Positions 8,099 through 17,225 of a stretch of 28,779 nt of DNA are shown here, piece after piece. Each line of letters begins with the position of its first letter. Position 1 is the first letter of the stretch. Made by a program: the position numbers and the translations under genes. Source of the stretch: Lachnospiraceae bacterium (GTDB lineage: Bacteria > Bacillota > Clostridia > Lachnospirales > Lachnospiraceae); NCBI GenBank assembly GCA_902363835.1, contig CABJBM010000030.1, forward strand, positions 1 to 28,779. The letters run 5' to 3'. The notes below the pieces were generated by a model that had not been told where the DNA came from, did no database searches, and was given only the letters and a program-made list of their open reading frames with translations.

Positions 8099-8158
8099 TT
8101 ACTTTTCTATTTTTTCTTTCATATAATCATTACGGCAATAAGACACTTCTTCCGTTTT
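8099..8158 (-). pseudogene. Vestigial C-terminus of a sulfatase paralogue
   Basis: Between the pepT stop and the terminator, a minus-strand frame of about 19 codons ends with YCRNDYMKEKIEK and a stop. The sulfatase encoded at 6456-7928 has SCDDYIKEKMQK near its own C-terminus. At the nucleotide level, 8107-8153 and 6494-6540 match at about 35 of 47 positions in my hand alignment without gaps. There is no start codon context of its own, and the frame runs back into pepT in another phase, so it is a remnant, not a gene. It suggests that a sulfatase gene once ended here and was lost or truncated when pepT became adjacent. Confidence 0.55.
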
Positions 8159-9386
8159 ATTCTCTCTCCGTAAACTTCTCTACGATTTTAAGAAGAAGCT
8201 CTACCACCTTTTCCATTGACTGAACAGGAATAAACTCAAACTTTCCATGGAAATTGTAGCCTCCTGTGCACAGGTTTGGACAGGGTAATCCCTCATAAGA
8301 CAAACGGGCTCCATCCGTACCTCCCCGGATAGGGGTTACTTTTGGCTCTATTCCGATTTCCTCCATGGAGGCTTTGGCTATGTCAATTAAATACATGTGA
8401 GGCTGAATTTTTTCCTTCATGTTAAAATAACTGTCCTTAATCACAAGCTCTACAGTTCCGGGACAATAGCGTCTGTTGAGATATTCTGCCACTCTCTCCA
8501 TAAATGCTTTTTTTGCTTCAAATTTTTCTCTGTTGTGATCCCTGATAATATAATCCATGCGGGCTTCCTCTACGGTTCCGTTCATGAAATCCAAGTGATA
8601 AAATCCCTCATACCCTTCTGTATACATGGGATTTTCAGCAGCCGGAAGCATGTTGTGAAACTCCATTGCCATGAGCAGGGCGTTTCTCATCCTTCCTTTG
8701 GAAGACCCTGGGTGAATGCTGGAACCATGAATAAAAACTCTTGCGGAAGCTGCATTGAAATTCTCATATTCCAGTTCTCCTAATTCACCGCCGTCCACGG
8801 TATAAGCCACATCTGCGCCAAAACCCTTTACGTCGAAGAAATCCGCGCCTCTTCCAACCTCTTCATCCGGTGTAAAACCAATGCGGATGGTTCCATGAGG
8901 AATCTCGGGATGGGATAGGAGGTGTTCTGCCATGGCCATGATCTCAGCAACTCCGGCCTTATCATCTGCACCAAGCAGGGTGGTTCCATCGGTTGTAATA
9001 ATATCCTGTCCCTTGTACTTTAAAAGATCCGGAAAATCGCAGGTTTTCATCACAAGGCCGGTTTCTTTATTCATCAGAATATCACTGCCGTCATAATCTT
9101 TTACGATCTGAGGCTTTACTCCTGCTCCGGAATATGCCGGGGCCGTGTCCATATGAGCAATAAAACCAAGGACAGGAACAGGCTTTTCCGTTGTGGCAGG
9201 TATGGTGGCATAAACATAGCTATGCTCATCCACCATCACATTCTCTGCTTTCATGGCCTGTAGCTGGGCCGCCAGTTCTCTGGCTAATACCCTTTGCTTT
9301 TCCGTACTGGGAACTGCTTCCATATCTTCCTTGGACTGGGTGTCAAAGGAAATATACTTTAAAAAGTTATCTAATACTTGTGACAT
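8157..9386 (-). CDS. pepT: Peptidase T (tripeptide aminopeptidase)
   Basis: This 409-residue cytoplasmic M20-family metallopeptidase removes the N-terminal residue from tripeptides. Di-zinc site motifs are visible: HMDTAP (His78, Asp80), GADDKAG (around 139-145), [11 protein letters not shown] (catalytic and metal Glu at 175-176), VDGGELGE, and a C-terminal RGGTDGA followed by NFHGKFEF, which supplies the last His ligand. Length and motif order match PepT rather than the related PepD or DapE. AGAGGCG precedes the ATG. The gene starts 26 bp after the stop of the membrane protein gene and probably shares its promoter; the strong terminator after it closes the unit. Confidence 0.95.
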   Translation of the reverse strand: MSQVLDNFLKYISFDTQSKEDMEAVPSTEKQRVLARELAAQLQAMKAENVMVDEHSYVYATIPATTEKPVPVLGFIAHMDTAPAYSGAGVKPQIVKDYDGSDILMNKETGLVMKTCDFPDLLKYKGQDIITTDGTTLLGADDKAGVAEIMAMAEHLLSHPEIPHGTIRIGFTPDEEVGRGADFFDVKGFGADVAYTVDGGELGELEYENFNAASARVFIHGSSIHPGSSKGRMRNALLMAMEFHNMLPAAENPMYTEGYEGFYHLDFMNGTVEEARMDYIIRDHNREKFEAKKAFMERVAEYLNRRYCPGTVELVIKDSYFNMKEKIQPHMYLIDIAKASMEEIGIEPKVTPIRGGTDGARLSYEGLPCPNLCTGGYNFHGKFEFIPVQSMEKVVELLLKIVEKFTERE

Positions 9387-9412
9387 AATAAAATCGCCTC
9401 TTTTTCTAAAAT

Positions 9413-10915
9413 TTATTTTTCCATATTCATAATGGCTTTAATAGCTCCTGCCGCGGACCATAAGGACAGGCCGTAACCAATGGCAAGGTCAATAAAAAAT
9501 CCGCTCCACATATCCATATCAGACATCAGGCTTCCAAAGTTTGCAAAAACATAGGCCAGAGTTTCAAAACTGGCTTCATACTGGAAGTATGCCCTTACCA
9601 TTGAGACCGCATAATCCAGAAGATTGGCTCCTGCTATCATTCCGGCTGTTATAATAAGACAAATAACAGCTCCTTTTTTATCCAGGGAACCTCCAAGCTT
9701 CTCATAGCCGCCTAAAGCAAGCTTTAATATAACAAATCCGGCTATTCCGGCAATAAATCCCACCTGGCCGATGAGCACCCACAATCCAACTCCAATAAGA
9801 GAAGCAAACAGCGCGCCAATGGCCCCAAGGAATAGATTGGAGGGATTCTGCTCAAGGGCTGCTGATATTTGAAGGGTTGCTTCCGGGCTTCCATTATCAG
9901 GATCCATGTGATATTCCCTGGTCAAAAAAGTATCCTGCAATTCCTCTTTTTTATCTGCAATCTTCTTTTTTACCTGGGTGATCAGTTCCTGGAACGCCGC
10001 CTCCTTTATCCCACCGCCTCTTTTTACAAAAGCAAGAGTATGATGTTCCCCATCCGTTGTTTCCGCTGCAAGCCTTTTTTCTGTTATGGAGGAAGTATCG
10101 TAAATCCGGGCTACAGCATGGTATGGGATGATATCAAATCCTTCGGCATCGGTAACCATATAATCCTCTGTCAAATAAAGGACTTTTCTATCATAAGCAA
10201 GGGATTGAGCCCCTTGAAGATGCCCGTCTAATTCAAGCAGCCTTTCTTCCGGCCATGCTTTTAATGTGGTTCTGCTTCTCTTTAACCTCCGGCTGTTAAG
10301 ATTCCATACAAGAATCAGGGTTCCTGCCAGCACGGCCGCAAATGCATACAGGAAAACGAAAGAAACCGCTTTCCAGGCACTGGATGCCGGTTTTCTTGTG
10401 GTATCTAAATAGTATTCTCCAAAATAGTCTGAAAAATTATCCTCTGTTACAAGTTCCTGGCCCCACATGTCATTATAACTTTCTATGGCATACTCCCGGA
10501 TATCCTCCTCAATCGGCGCCGACATTCCGTAAAATATAGCTGCCTCAGGCGCTTCCTCGGATTCATCGTACAAATAAGACTGAATCCTTAGATATTCCTC
10601 CGGCAGATCTCCATGGACCTGTACAATAAAAGGAAGGAGCGCTTCATCATAAGCAAAGTAATAATGATTCGTCTCCTTAAAGTCCGATGCAAACTCCTGA
10701 GTCATCATCTGAGCTTTTAAACTGCTGTAAATATCTGCTCCGTCATAAACGTGAAACTCCACAGGTTTCACCTCAGGTTCCGTATTACCCAAAAATTTCA
10801 TACCCATCCCCGCCAGAAAAAAGGAAAGGGCAATGATGTACAGGCAAATCACCGGTATGATCCAGCGGTAAAGCTGTGTCATCCGTTTCAGCCTCCTGGA
10901 CATCTTCTTATTCAT
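9413..10915 (-). CDS. Multi-spanning membrane protein of unknown function
   Basis: I do not recognise a characterised family. The protein is 500 residues from the ATG at 10915, which has AGGAGG 8 nt upstream; the ATG 6 nt earlier would be only 2 nt from it. A basic N-terminus leads to a first span (about 17-39), an acidic extracytoplasmic region rich in Tyr and Glu (about 45-180), and a second span (about 184-205). A soluble cytoplasmic segment (about 220-325) has alternating strands ([25 protein letters not shown]) that resemble a PH-like fold, and it is followed by three or four further spans (about 360-402, 414-432, 472-493). It sits just upstream of pepT with its own promoter. Nothing in the sequence suggests an enzymatic role. 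Confidence 0.8.
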   Translation of the reverse strand: MNKKMSRRLKRMTQLYRWIIPVICLYIIALSFFLAGMGMKFLGNTEPEVKPVEFHVYDGADIYSSLKAQMMTQEFASDFKETNHYYFAYDEALLPFIVQVHGDLPEEYLRIQSYLYDESEEAPEAAIFYGMSAPIEEDIREYAIESYNDMWGQELVTEDNFSDYFGEYYLDTTRKPASSAWKAVSFVFLYAFAAVLAGTLILVWNLNSRRLKRSRTTLKAWPEERLLELDGHLQGAQSLAYDRKVLYLTEDYMVTDAEGFDIIPYHAVARIYDTSSITEKRLAAETTDGEHHTLAFVKRGGGIKEAAFQELITQVKKKIADKKEELQDTFLTREYHMDPDNGSPEATLQISAALEQNPSNLFLGAIGALFASLIGVGLWVLIGQVGFIAGIAGFVILKLALGGYEKLGGSLDKKGAVICLIITAGMIAGANLLDYAVSMVRAYFQYEASFETLAYVFANFGSLMSDMDMWSGFFIDLAIGYGLSLWSAAGAIKAIMNMEK

Positions 10916-11027
10916 ACTCATGGCCTCCTTTGTTCTCAATTTCCTGATTATACCATGAAAGCAATGAGACAAGTGCCACTTTAGGGGCATTTGGCCAATG
11001 CAAACTGGATAATGAACACTTGGGTTT

Positions 11028-11056
11028 ATTATATCATAGAGCGGTCAGGCTGTCCA
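11028..11056 (-). promoter_or_regulatory. Sigma-A-type promoter of the membrane protein-pepT unit
   Basis: TGGACA (11056-11051) and TATAAT (11033-11028) on the minus strand are separated by 17 bp, with only one mismatch to the consensus. A second candidate closer to the gene is an extended -10, TGGTATAAT, at 10947-10955, without a good -35. Either would transcribe the gene starting at 10915. Confidence 0.6.
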
Positions 11057-11071
11057 TGACTGTATGTATAC

Positions 11072-11105
11072 AAAAAACGCTGGAAAGGCTGAACGCCTTC
11101 CCAGC
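11072..11105 (-). terminator. Terminator of the histidine operon
   Basis: GCTGG-A-AAGGC (11079-11089) pairs with GCCTT-C-CCAGC (11095-11105) with one internal mismatch. On the minus strand the stem is followed by six T (11077-11072). It begins 12 nt after the hisIE stop. Confidence 0.9.
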
Positions 11106-11117
11106 ATTTTATCTTTG

Positions 11118-12404
11118 TCATCGGTTGGAAAGTTCCCTGGTTATATCCTCCCAGGACACGCCTTTGTAGGCCATCAGCACCATCATATGATAAAGGAAAT
11201 CTGAAATTTCGTATTTCACTTCTTCGGGATTTGGATTTTTGGCGGCTATTACAATTTCCGTAGACTCTTCTCCCAACTTTTTTAATATCTTATCAATGCC
11301 TTTGTCAAACAGATAATTGGTATAAGAGCCTTCCTTTGGGTTGACCTTTCTGTCAAGAATTACTTTAAATACTTCTTCAAACACCTTTAAAGGGTTGCTC
11401 TCCTGATATTCCTTTTTCACCAGGTCCTGATAAAAGCAGCTTCTTGCTCCTGTATGGCAGGCGGCTCCGATCTGGTTCACCTTTGCAAGGAGCGTATCAT
11501 TGTCGCAGTCCATGGACAGGGACTTCACATACTGGTAATGGCCGGAGGTTTCACCCTTTCTCCAGAGGCTTTTGCGGCTCCTGCTGTAATAGGTCATGCA
11601 GCCGGTCTTTAAGGTCTCATAAAACGCTTCTTCGTTCATATAAGCCAGCATGAGCACTTCCCCTGACCTGTAATCCTGTGTGATCACCGGAATCAGCCCA
11701 TCCTCATTCAGCTTAAGCTGCTGAAAGCTTACCGGGCTTTCAAAGGTATCGACTCCGATTCCAAGAGCTTTTAGATCCTGTTTTAAATCCATGCAGTTCA
11801 CTTCTTCGTCAAAACTCCCTACCAGACCCTCCACATTTTCTATCACAAGGGCAAAGGCAAAGAGCCCGGCATCCTCTCCACAGCCGGTGATCAGAAAGGT
11901 CTCCTCACAGTCTGAAACGGCCTGAAGCTTTTCCACCGTGATTTCCGCATCCCCCAGAATCATAACAGAAGCGCCCAATTGAGCATATTCCTTGGTCCGC
12001 TCCAAATACGAACAGTCCGGAAGATAAGCATAAATCTTATCATCTCCGAACCGGTCTGCCGCCTCTTTCATCAAATCCACATTTTCATCCAGGCTTACAT
12101 CGAGAAAAGCCGCCTTTGCACCTGCGTAAAGATATTTCTTCACATCCTCCAGCCGCCTCACTCTTCCACCTAAAATCACAGGAATATCAGACAGCCTTGC
12201 AATCTCCTTCATTAGGCCAACGGTCCGTTCATGGTCTTCATCCGACTCCGACAGATCATACAGGAAAAGCTCATCAGCCCCGCTGTCCCCATAAAAACGG
12301 GTCAGGGTCAAAAGATTTTCCCCATAACACGTCTCCCTGTCATCAAGCCGGACAGCTTTCCCTTCCCGGATTCCAAAACCCGCAATTAGTTTTTTATATT
12401 CCAT
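11118..12404 (-). CDS. hisI: HisIE with an N-terminal degenerate HisF-like domain
   Basis: This is a 428-residue fusion. In its C-terminal half, the phosphoribosyl-AMP cyclohydrolase domain (HisI, about 228-328) shows [18 protein letters not shown] and the zinc-binding DCD, ACHTG and SCF segments. The phosphoribosyl-ATP pyrophosphatase domain (HisE, about 340-426) shows [14 protein letters not shown] and EISDFLYH. Together they carry out steps 2 and 3 of histidine synthesis. Residues 1 to about 215 resemble a HisF barrel ([28 protein letters not shown]), but the two catalytic Asp positions of HisF appear replaced: Gly where CLD has Asp, and AYL where AID has Asp. The domain is therefore probably not an active cyclase. 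The ATG at 12404 is preferred: GGGGAGG lies 8 nt upstream, while the ATG that overlaps the hisA stop is only 2 nt from it. Confidence 0.9.
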   Translation of the reverse strand: MEYKKLIAGFGIREGKAVRLDDRETCYGENLLTLTRFYGDSGADELFLYDLSESDEDHERTVGLMKEIARLSDIPVILGGRVRRLEDVKKYLYAGAKAAFLDVSLDENVDLMKEAADRFGDDKIYAYLPDCSYLERTKEYAQLGASVMILGDAEITVEKLQAVSDCEETFLITGCGEDAGLFAFALVIENVEGLVGSFDEEVNCMDLKQDLKALGIGVDTFESPVSFQQLKLNEDGLIPVITQDYRSGEVLMLAYMNEEAFYETLKTGCMTYYSRSRKSLWRKGETSGHYQYVKSLSMDCDNDTLLAKVNQIGAACHTGARSCFYQDLVKKEYQESNPLKVFEEVFKVILDRKVNPKEGSYTNYLFDKGIDKILKKLGEESTEIVIAAKNPNPEEVKYEISDFLYHMMVLMAYKGVSWEDITRELSNR

Positions 12405-12406
12405 GA

Positions 12407-13144
12407 TCATATCCTCCCCTGATGATCCTTTTCAAAGGCTTCAATGGCTTCCTTTAAGTTGATCCGCTTTTCATACAGCGCCTTTCCAATGATGGCGCCA
12501 TGAACACCTGCCTGGTAAAGCTGTCTTAAATCCTCCATGGAAGACATTCCTCCTGAGGCAATGATGTCCATCCCTGTTTCTTCTGTCAGCTTTTTCGTAT
12601 ATTCTACATTGGGTCCGGTCAGCATCCCATCCCTGGATATATCCGTATACACCACATGGCGGACGCCGTATTCCTTCATCCGGCCACAAAGCTCTGATGC
12701 GGAAATATTACTGATCTTTTCCCAGCCTTCCACTGCCACCATTCCATCTTTTGCATCAATCCCTGCCACGATCCTCTCCTGGCCGAACCTTTTTACCATA
12801 TCCCGGATAAATTCCGGATTCTCTGCGGCCCTGGTTCCGATGATCACTCTGGCAACTCCCAGGGAAAGCATGGATTCAATGGCTTCTTCGCTTCGAATGC
12901 CGCCGCCGATTTCAATGGGGATGGATACAGTATCCACTATTTTTTTGATTACCTCATCATTCACGGAATGACCGGCCAAAGCGCCGTCCAAGTCCACCAG
13001 ATGGAGAAATGTGGCTCCATGGGACTGCCAGAGGGCAGCTACCTCCTCGGGTTTGCTGGAATACACGGTGATCTCCTTAAATTCTCCTTGTTTCAAACGG
13101 ACACACTGCCCGCTTTTTAAATCTATTGCCGGATAAAGCTGCAT
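12407..13144 (-). CDS. hisA: ProFAR isomerase
   Basis: This 245-residue (beta-alpha)8-barrel enzyme, 1-(5-phosphoribosyl)-5-[(5-phosphoribosylamino)methylideneamino]imidazole-4-carboxamide isomerase, carries out step 4 of histidine synthesis. The catalytic Asp8 is in YPAIDLKSG and the second, Asp130, in GIDAKDG; the phosphate-binding motifs IEIGGGIR and the [12 protein letters not shown] loop (about 168-179) are intact, as is the C-terminal ASGGMSS. AAGGAG lies 6 nt before the ATG. Its stop is within a few bases of the fusion gene start. HisH and HisF, which normally flank or follow it, are missing here. Confidence 0.97.
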   Translation of the reverse strand: MQLYPAIDLKSGQCVRLKQGEFKEITVYSSKPEEVAALWQSHGATFLHLVDLDGALAGHSVNDEVIKKIVDTVSIPIEIGGGIRSEEAIESMLSLGVARVIIGTRAAENPEFIRDMVKRFGQERIVAGIDAKDGMVAVEGWEKISNISASELCGRMKEYGVRHVVYTDISRDGMLTGPNVEYTKKLTEETGMDIIASGGMSSMEDLRQLYQAGVHGAIIGKALYEKRINLKEAIEAFEKDHQGRI

Positions 13145-13155
13145 ATGATTCTCCT

Positions 13156-13743
13156 TTATAATGTTCCCTTTGTGGACAGCACTCCTGTGATTCTCGGGTC
13201 AGGTGATGTTGCCTCATCCAAGGCCTTTGCAAAAGCTTTGAAAGTTCCTTCGATCACATGGTGGTTGTTCTCTCCTGCCAGTTTCCTGATGTGCAGATTC
13301 ATTTCAGAGGCATAGGAAACGGCATAGAAAAATTCCTTCATCATTTCTGTCTCAAAATCCCCCACCCGTTCCGCGGTGAGCAAAACATCATAACCCAGAT
13401 ACGGTCTGCCGGATAAATCAACGGCGCAGAGGATCAGGGTCTCATCCATGGGAAGGATCATGCTGCCGTAGCGCTTAATAGAGGTTTTATCACCAAGGGC
13501 CTGTTTGATGGCAGTTCCAAGAACAATGCCCGTATCTTCAACCGTATGGTGGGTATCCACCTCAAGGTCTCCTTTTACAGACAGACTTAAGTCAAAAAAG
13601 CCATGACGGGCAAAGCTGTTTAACATGTGATCAAAAAATCCGATTCCTGTATGGATCTCAGCCTTTCCAGCGCCGTCCAAGTCAAGCTTTATCCGGATAT
13701 CCGTCTCACGGGTTATCCGGGAAATCTCTGCACTTCGTCCCAT
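13156..13743 (-). CDS. hisB: Imidazoleglycerol-phosphate dehydratase
   Basis: The 195-residue, monofunctional HisB form lacks the phosphatase domain of the enterobacterial fusion. It dehydrates imidazoleglycerol phosphate in step 6 of histidine synthesis. Metal-binding motifs are visible: GIGFFDHML (His39), ARHG, the DTHHTVED signature (63-70) and, in the second half, EGTFKAFAKAL. GAAGGA precedes the ATG. The gene lies 12 bp upstream of hisA and 22 bp downstream of hisD. Histidinol-phosphate phosphatase must come from an unrelated gene not seen here. Confidence 0.97.
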   Translation of the reverse strand: MGRSAEISRITRETDIRIKLDLDGAGKAEIHTGIGFFDHMLNSFARHGFFDLSLSVKGDLEVDTHHTVEDTGIVLGTAIKQALGDKTSIKRYGSMILPMDETLILCAVDLSGRPYLGYDVLLTAERVGDFETEMMKEFFYAVSYASEMNLHIRKLAGENNHHVIEGTFKAFAKALDEATSPDPRITGVLSTKGTL

Positions 13744-13765
13744 TTTTTATCCTTCTTTCATTGCT

Positions 13766-15070
13766 TTATTGTTGAATAAGTGGATATATCCGCACTCTCA
13801 CAGAATTGGCGTGGGCGGTGAGATGCTCTGCCTCTGCAAAGGCTTCAATATCCTCATGGATCTCTTCCAAAGCTTCCTTGGAGTAATAAATAATGCTGGA
13901 TTTCTTTATGAAATCATCCGTACTTAAGGCTGAGAAAAATTTAGCCGTTCCATTGGTTGGAAGCACGTGGTTTGGCCCGGCAAAATAATCTCCCAGGGGC
14001 TCTGAACTGTATTCTCCGATAAATATGGCACCTGCGTTATGAATCCTGGTCATGTCCTCAAAGGGATTTTTAGTAATGATCTCCAAATGCTCGGGAGCGA
14101 TCTCATTCACTGCCGCAATGGCTTCCTTCATGGTGTCCGCCACCAGAATATAGCCGTAATTATCCAGGGATTTTTCAATAATCTCCCTCCGTGACAGCTC
14201 TCCGGTGAATTTTTCCACTTCTTCTGATACCCGTTCCGCCAATTCCATGCTGGTGGTCACTAAAATTGCAGAAGCCAGTTCGTCATGCTCTGCCTGGGAC
14301 AACAGATCCGCTGCCACAAACCGGGGATTGGCGCTTTCATCTGCAAGCACCAGAATCTCGCTTGGCCCGGCAATGCTGTCAATGCTCACATGGCCGTAAA
14401 CCGCCTTTTTAGCCAGAGCCACAAAAATATTTCCAGGCCCTACGATCTTGTTGACCTTTGGGATGGATTCCGTTCCAAAGGCAAGGGCAGCCACTGCCTG
14501 GGCTCCTCCCACCTTATAGACCTCCGTGACCCCTGCCAGATGGGCTGCCGTTAAAGTCACCGGATTTACCTTCCCATCCTTTCCGGGAGGGGTCACCATG
14601 GCAATGCGGCTCACCCCCGCCACCTCTGCGGGAACGATGTTCATAAGAACCGATGATGGGTAAGCTGCTTTTCCTCCCGGAACATAAACACCCACACTTT
14701 CCAAGGGTGTGATCTTCTGGCCCAGGATGGTGCCGTCAGGCTTACTGTCAAACCAGCTGTACTGTCTCTGTTTTTCATGGAACTGCCGGATATTTTTCAT
14801 GGATTTGCGAAGGATCTCCATGAGCTTTGGATCCACTTCCTTCATGGCTTCCTCTATTTCCTGTCCGGTCACCTTAAGGTTTTCCGTGTTTATCTCCGTC
14901 TTATCAAATTCCCTTGTATAGGCAAATATTGCCTTGTCTCCATCCCGTTTTACCGATTCCACGATTTCCTGCACCGTATCGGCATAAGCGCCGTAATTAT
15001 TGGGATCTCTTTTTAACAGATCAGCAAGAATGTTCTTTTTGGAAGCTTCGTCCAGTTTTACAATTCTCAT
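13766..15070 (-). CDS. hisD: Histidinol dehydrogenase
   Basis: This 434-residue zinc- and NAD-dependent enzyme oxidises L-histidinol to L-histidine in the last two steps of the pathway. Family signatures are complete: [15 protein letters not shown] in the middle, the [14 protein letters not shown] segment, [23 protein letters not shown], and the [11 protein letters not shown] metal-ligand region, followed later by [14 protein letters not shown] lies upstream of the ATG, which overlaps the hisG stop by 4 bp (ATGA), indicating coupled translation. Confidence 0.97.
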   Translation of the reverse strand: MRIVKLDEASKKNILADLLKRDPNNYGAYADTVQEIVESVKRDGDKAIFAYTREFDKTEINTENLKVTGQEIEEAMKEVDPKLMEILRKSMKNIRQFHEKQRQYSWFDSKPDGTILGQKITPLESVGVYVPGGKAAYPSSVLMNIVPAEVAGVSRIAMVTPPGKDGKVNPVTLTAAHLAGVTEVYKVGGAQAVAALAFGTESIPKVNKIVGPGNIFVALAKKAVYGHVSIDSIAGPSEILVLADESANPRFVAADLLSQAEHDELASAILVTTSMELAERVSEEVEKFTGELSRREIIEKSLDNYGYILVADTMKEAIAAVNEIAPEHLEIITKNPFEDMTRIHNAGAIFIGEYSSEPLGDYFAGPNHVLPTNGTAKFFSALSTDDFIKKSSIIYYSKEALEEIHEDIEAFAEAEHLTAHANSVRVRIYPLIQQ

Positions 15071-15717
15071 CGGTTCTCCTCCTGCAGCAGGGTGCGTAAA
15101 TCACGGATCAGCTTTGCGATCCTGTCGTTCTCCCGCTTCATACTTACCTGGTTCACCACCATGCGGGCGGATAAGGGACAGATTTCTTCCAATACCGTAA
15201 GCCCGTTTTCCTTAAGGGTGGTTCCCGTTTCCACTATGTCCACTATGACCTCAGAAAGCCCTACAATAGGCGCCAGCTCAATGGAGCCGTTAAGCTTTAT
15301 GATTTCAACCGTCTGATGCTTTTTATTGTAAAAATAGTCCTTGGCAATGGCCGGATATTTGGTTGCTACACGGATCCTCTCATGATGCTTTAAAAGCTCT
15401 CCTGCCGATGGCGGGCCACAGACACACATGGTACAGTTTCCCATTCCCAGGTCCATGACCTCATAAAGCTTTCTTCCTTCCTCCAGAATGGTATCCTTTC
15501 CAACCACTCCAAGGTCAGCGGCACCATATTCCACATAGGTAGGCACATCACTGGCCTTTGCAAGAAAGAACCGCACGCCCAGTTCCTCATTGGTGAAGAT
15601 CAGCTTCCGGGAATCTTTATCCTTCATCTCTTCGCAGGTGATCCCGATTTTTTCAAACATTTCAAGTGATTGTTTCGCCAGACGCCCCTTTGCCAGGGCA
15701 AAAGTCAGATATCTCAT
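15067..15717 (-). CDS. hisG: ATP phosphoribosyltransferase, short catalytic subunit
   Basis: This 216-residue, short-form HisG starts the pathway by joining ATP and PRPP. It lacks the C-terminal ACT-like regulatory domain of long HisG, which fits the presence of hisZ directly upstream. Family motifs include the N-terminal [11 protein letters not shown], the [11 protein letters not shown] segment and [15 protein letters not shown], the PRPP-binding signature near residue 155. The ATG at 15717 is preferred (GGGGGA 4 nt upstream); an in-frame TTG four codons earlier abuts the hisZ stop and is a possible alternative. Confidence 0.96.
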   Translation of the reverse strand: MRYLTFALAKGRLAKQSLEMFEKIGITCEEMKDKDSRKLIFTNEELGVRFFLAKASDVPTYVEYGAADLGVVGKDTILEEGRKLYEVMDLGMGNCTMCVCGPPSAGELLKHHERIRVATKYPAIAKDYFYNKKHQTVEIIKLNGSIELAPIVGLSEVIVDIVETGTTLKENGLTVLEEICPLSARMVVNQVSMKRENDRIAKLIRDLRTLLQEENR

Positions 15718-15729
15718 ACGTTCCCCCAA

Positions 15730-16992
15730 TTATTTTAAATATTCCGACAGCGGTATCTCATCAATACGGTCCAGAACAAGGTTCATTACTTTTACAGAAA
15801 AACCGCTGTGGTCCAGATACAGCAGATTGTTTAAATCCCTGCGCCTTGCGTAGGCCTGATATTCCTCAAGGGAACGGGCCGGACTTTTAAGCTGAAGCTG
15901 GACCGCCATACCTGAATTACGGAAATGACAGGAAAGCCGGATGGCATTTTCCCTGGCTTCCTTTTCATAAAGGATCATGGTGTTTACAACAGAAACCTCT
16001 GTCTCGATTTTCTGCCTGGAAAGGGCCAGCAAAAGTTCATCCACCGAGATTCCGAAGCCAACAGCAGGAGAATCTTTTCCAAACTGCTCCAAAAGCTTGT
16101 CATATCTGCCGCCATTGACCACGTAGTCCCCGGTTCCATAGGTGTAAGCCTTAAAGATAATGCCGGTGTAATACTGGTATTGGCTCAGCATGCCAAGATC
16201 ATAGGAAACGTAATCAGAAAGCCCATAATGATCGAGGATCCGGTTTACCTCCTCCAAACGCTCAATAGCCCTTAAGGCTCTTGGATTGGAAGTCAGCTCC
16301 CTGGCCGCCTGAATCTGTTCCAGAGATCCAAACAGCTCCGGAAGTTTTAAAAATACCTGTTTTAATTCCCTGGAAATGGGCTGGGCCATGACCAGCTCCT
16401 CTACTCCGAAATAATTTTTATTTTCAATAAGCTCTCTTAAGGCTTCCTCTGTTTCCTCATCCATGCCGGCCTCTTCCATAAGCCCTTTAAAAAAATCCAC
16501 TTCACCTAATTCTACCTGAAATTCCGTCAGTCCTGCAGCCTTTAAAGCTCCGATTACCATGGACAGGATCTCTGCATCCGCATCCGCAGAATCATCACCG
16601 ATAAATTCCACTCCTGTCTGGCTGGATTCCTTAAGCCTGCCCTGATAACTGGAATTATTAATAAAGGTCCTCTCAATATAACAAAGACGAATGGGCATGT
16701 CTTCATCCAGAAAATATTTGGCAGCACATCTGGCTATGGCAGGCGTCTCATCGGGACGCAGCACCAGGGTGTGGTTATCCCTGTCAAAAAACTTAAACAT
16801 CTCCTTTGCCTTGACACTTCCCCGGGATTCGTTGAAAATATCAAAAAATTCAAAGGTTGGAGTTTCAATGTCCTGATACCCGCACAGATGAAAGACCTTC
16901 AGCATCTTCTCCTGCAGGGCAGCCTTTCTCGTACACTCCACTCCATAGATATCCCGGACTCCATCCGGTGTATGTAACAGTTTATTTGCCAT
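15730..16992 (-). CDS. hisZ: ATP phosphoribosyltransferase regulatory subunit
   Basis: This 420-residue class II aminoacyl-tRNA synthetase-like protein is related to HisRS. HisZ forms a hetero-octamer with short HisG and confers activity and histidine feedback control. It starts with the HTPDGVRDIYG signature and has the class II motif 2 region (RLCYIERTFI) and the VVNGGRYDKLLEQFG and AVGFGISVDELL motifs near residue 300. The lack of the HisRS C-terminal anticodon-domain signature and the neighbouring short hisG argue for HisZ, not a true synthetase. GGAGG precedes the ATG. It is the first gene of the histidine operon. Confidence 0.94.
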   Translation of the reverse strand: MANKLLHTPDGVRDIYGVECTRKAALQEKMLKVFHLCGYQDIETPTFEFFDIFNESRGSVKAKEMFKFFDRDNHTLVLRPDETPAIARCAAKYFLDEDMPIRLCYIERTFINNSSYQGRLKESSQTGVEFIGDDSADADAEILSMVIGALKAAGLTEFQVELGEVDFFKGLMEEAGMDEETEEALRELIENKNYFGVEELVMAQPISRELKQVFLKLPELFGSLEQIQAARELTSNPRALRAIERLEEVNRILDHYGLSDYVSYDLGMLSQYQYYTGIIFKAYTYGTGDYVVNGGRYDKLLEQFGKDSPAVGFGISVDELLLALSRQKIETEVSVVNTMILYEKEARENAIRLSCHFRNSGMAVQLQLKSPARSLEEYQAYARRRDLNNLLYLDHSGFSVKVMNLVLDRIDEIPLSEYLK

Positions 16993-17018
16993 AACGACCT
17001 CCGTCTTCTGCTTTGCTT

Positions 17019-17092
17019 TTCCATATGATTGCCATGTATTTCAGACAACCGCTCCACCTTATGGGGCGTATATGTATGCCCAAAGGGTTTTT
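17019..17092 (-). repeat. Intergenic hairpin repeat, copy A (hisZ leader)
   Basis: This is the long form of the repeat seen in four spacers of this window. It aligns with copy D along its whole length, starting TTCCATAT-ATTGCC and ending with TATGCCCAAAGGGT; the middle CCACC-TATGGGGC is also shared. The edge nearest the gene is 26 nt upstream of hisZ. Here it lies inside the operon leader. Confidence 0.6.
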
Positions 17093-17151
17093 ACATGGTA
17101 AGCCGCCATAAAATGCGGTGAAGAAAATTATTTTCACAGTTCACCATTTCA

Positions 17152-17177
17152 CATCACTTTCTTGTAGTAAAGTGATG
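17152..17177 (-). promoter_or_regulatory. Stem-loop in the histidine operon leader
   Basis: CATCACTTT (17152-17160) and AAAGTGATG (17169-17177) form a perfect 9-bp stem with an 8-nt loop about 15 nt after the predicted transcription start. A second, weaker stem follows (GGTGAA with TTCACC, enclosing GAAAAT-A-ATTTTC). No T-run follows either stem, so neither looks like an attenuator terminator; they may affect mRNA stability or translation. Confidence 0.4.
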
Positions 17178-17196
17178 ACTCGATAACGTGTAGTCA

Positions 17197-17225
17197 ATTA
17201 TAGGGGAAAAAGTGATTCTTGTCAA
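17197..17225 (-). promoter_or_regulatory. Consensus sigma-A promoter of the histidine operon
   Basis: TTGACA (17225-17220) and TATAAT (17202-17197) on the minus strand are separated by exactly 17 bp, a perfect match to the vegetative consensus. The -35 box overlaps the recU stop codon. The leader to hisZ is about 195 nt. No T-box specifier or AGGGTGG-ACCGCG element was recognised. Confidence 0.88.

Noticed and set aside
17045..17065. AAGGTGGAGCGGTT on the minus strand as a T-box antiterminator core
   Set aside because: It differs from AGGGTGGNACCGCG at key positions, has no competing terminator, and is part of the intergenic repeat, matching copy D.
17091..17147. An 18-codon frame (MVNCENNFLHRILWRLTM) in the hisZ leader, as an attenuation leader peptide
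   Set aside because: It contains a single His codon, no good ribosome binding site, and no terminator stem with a T-run follows.
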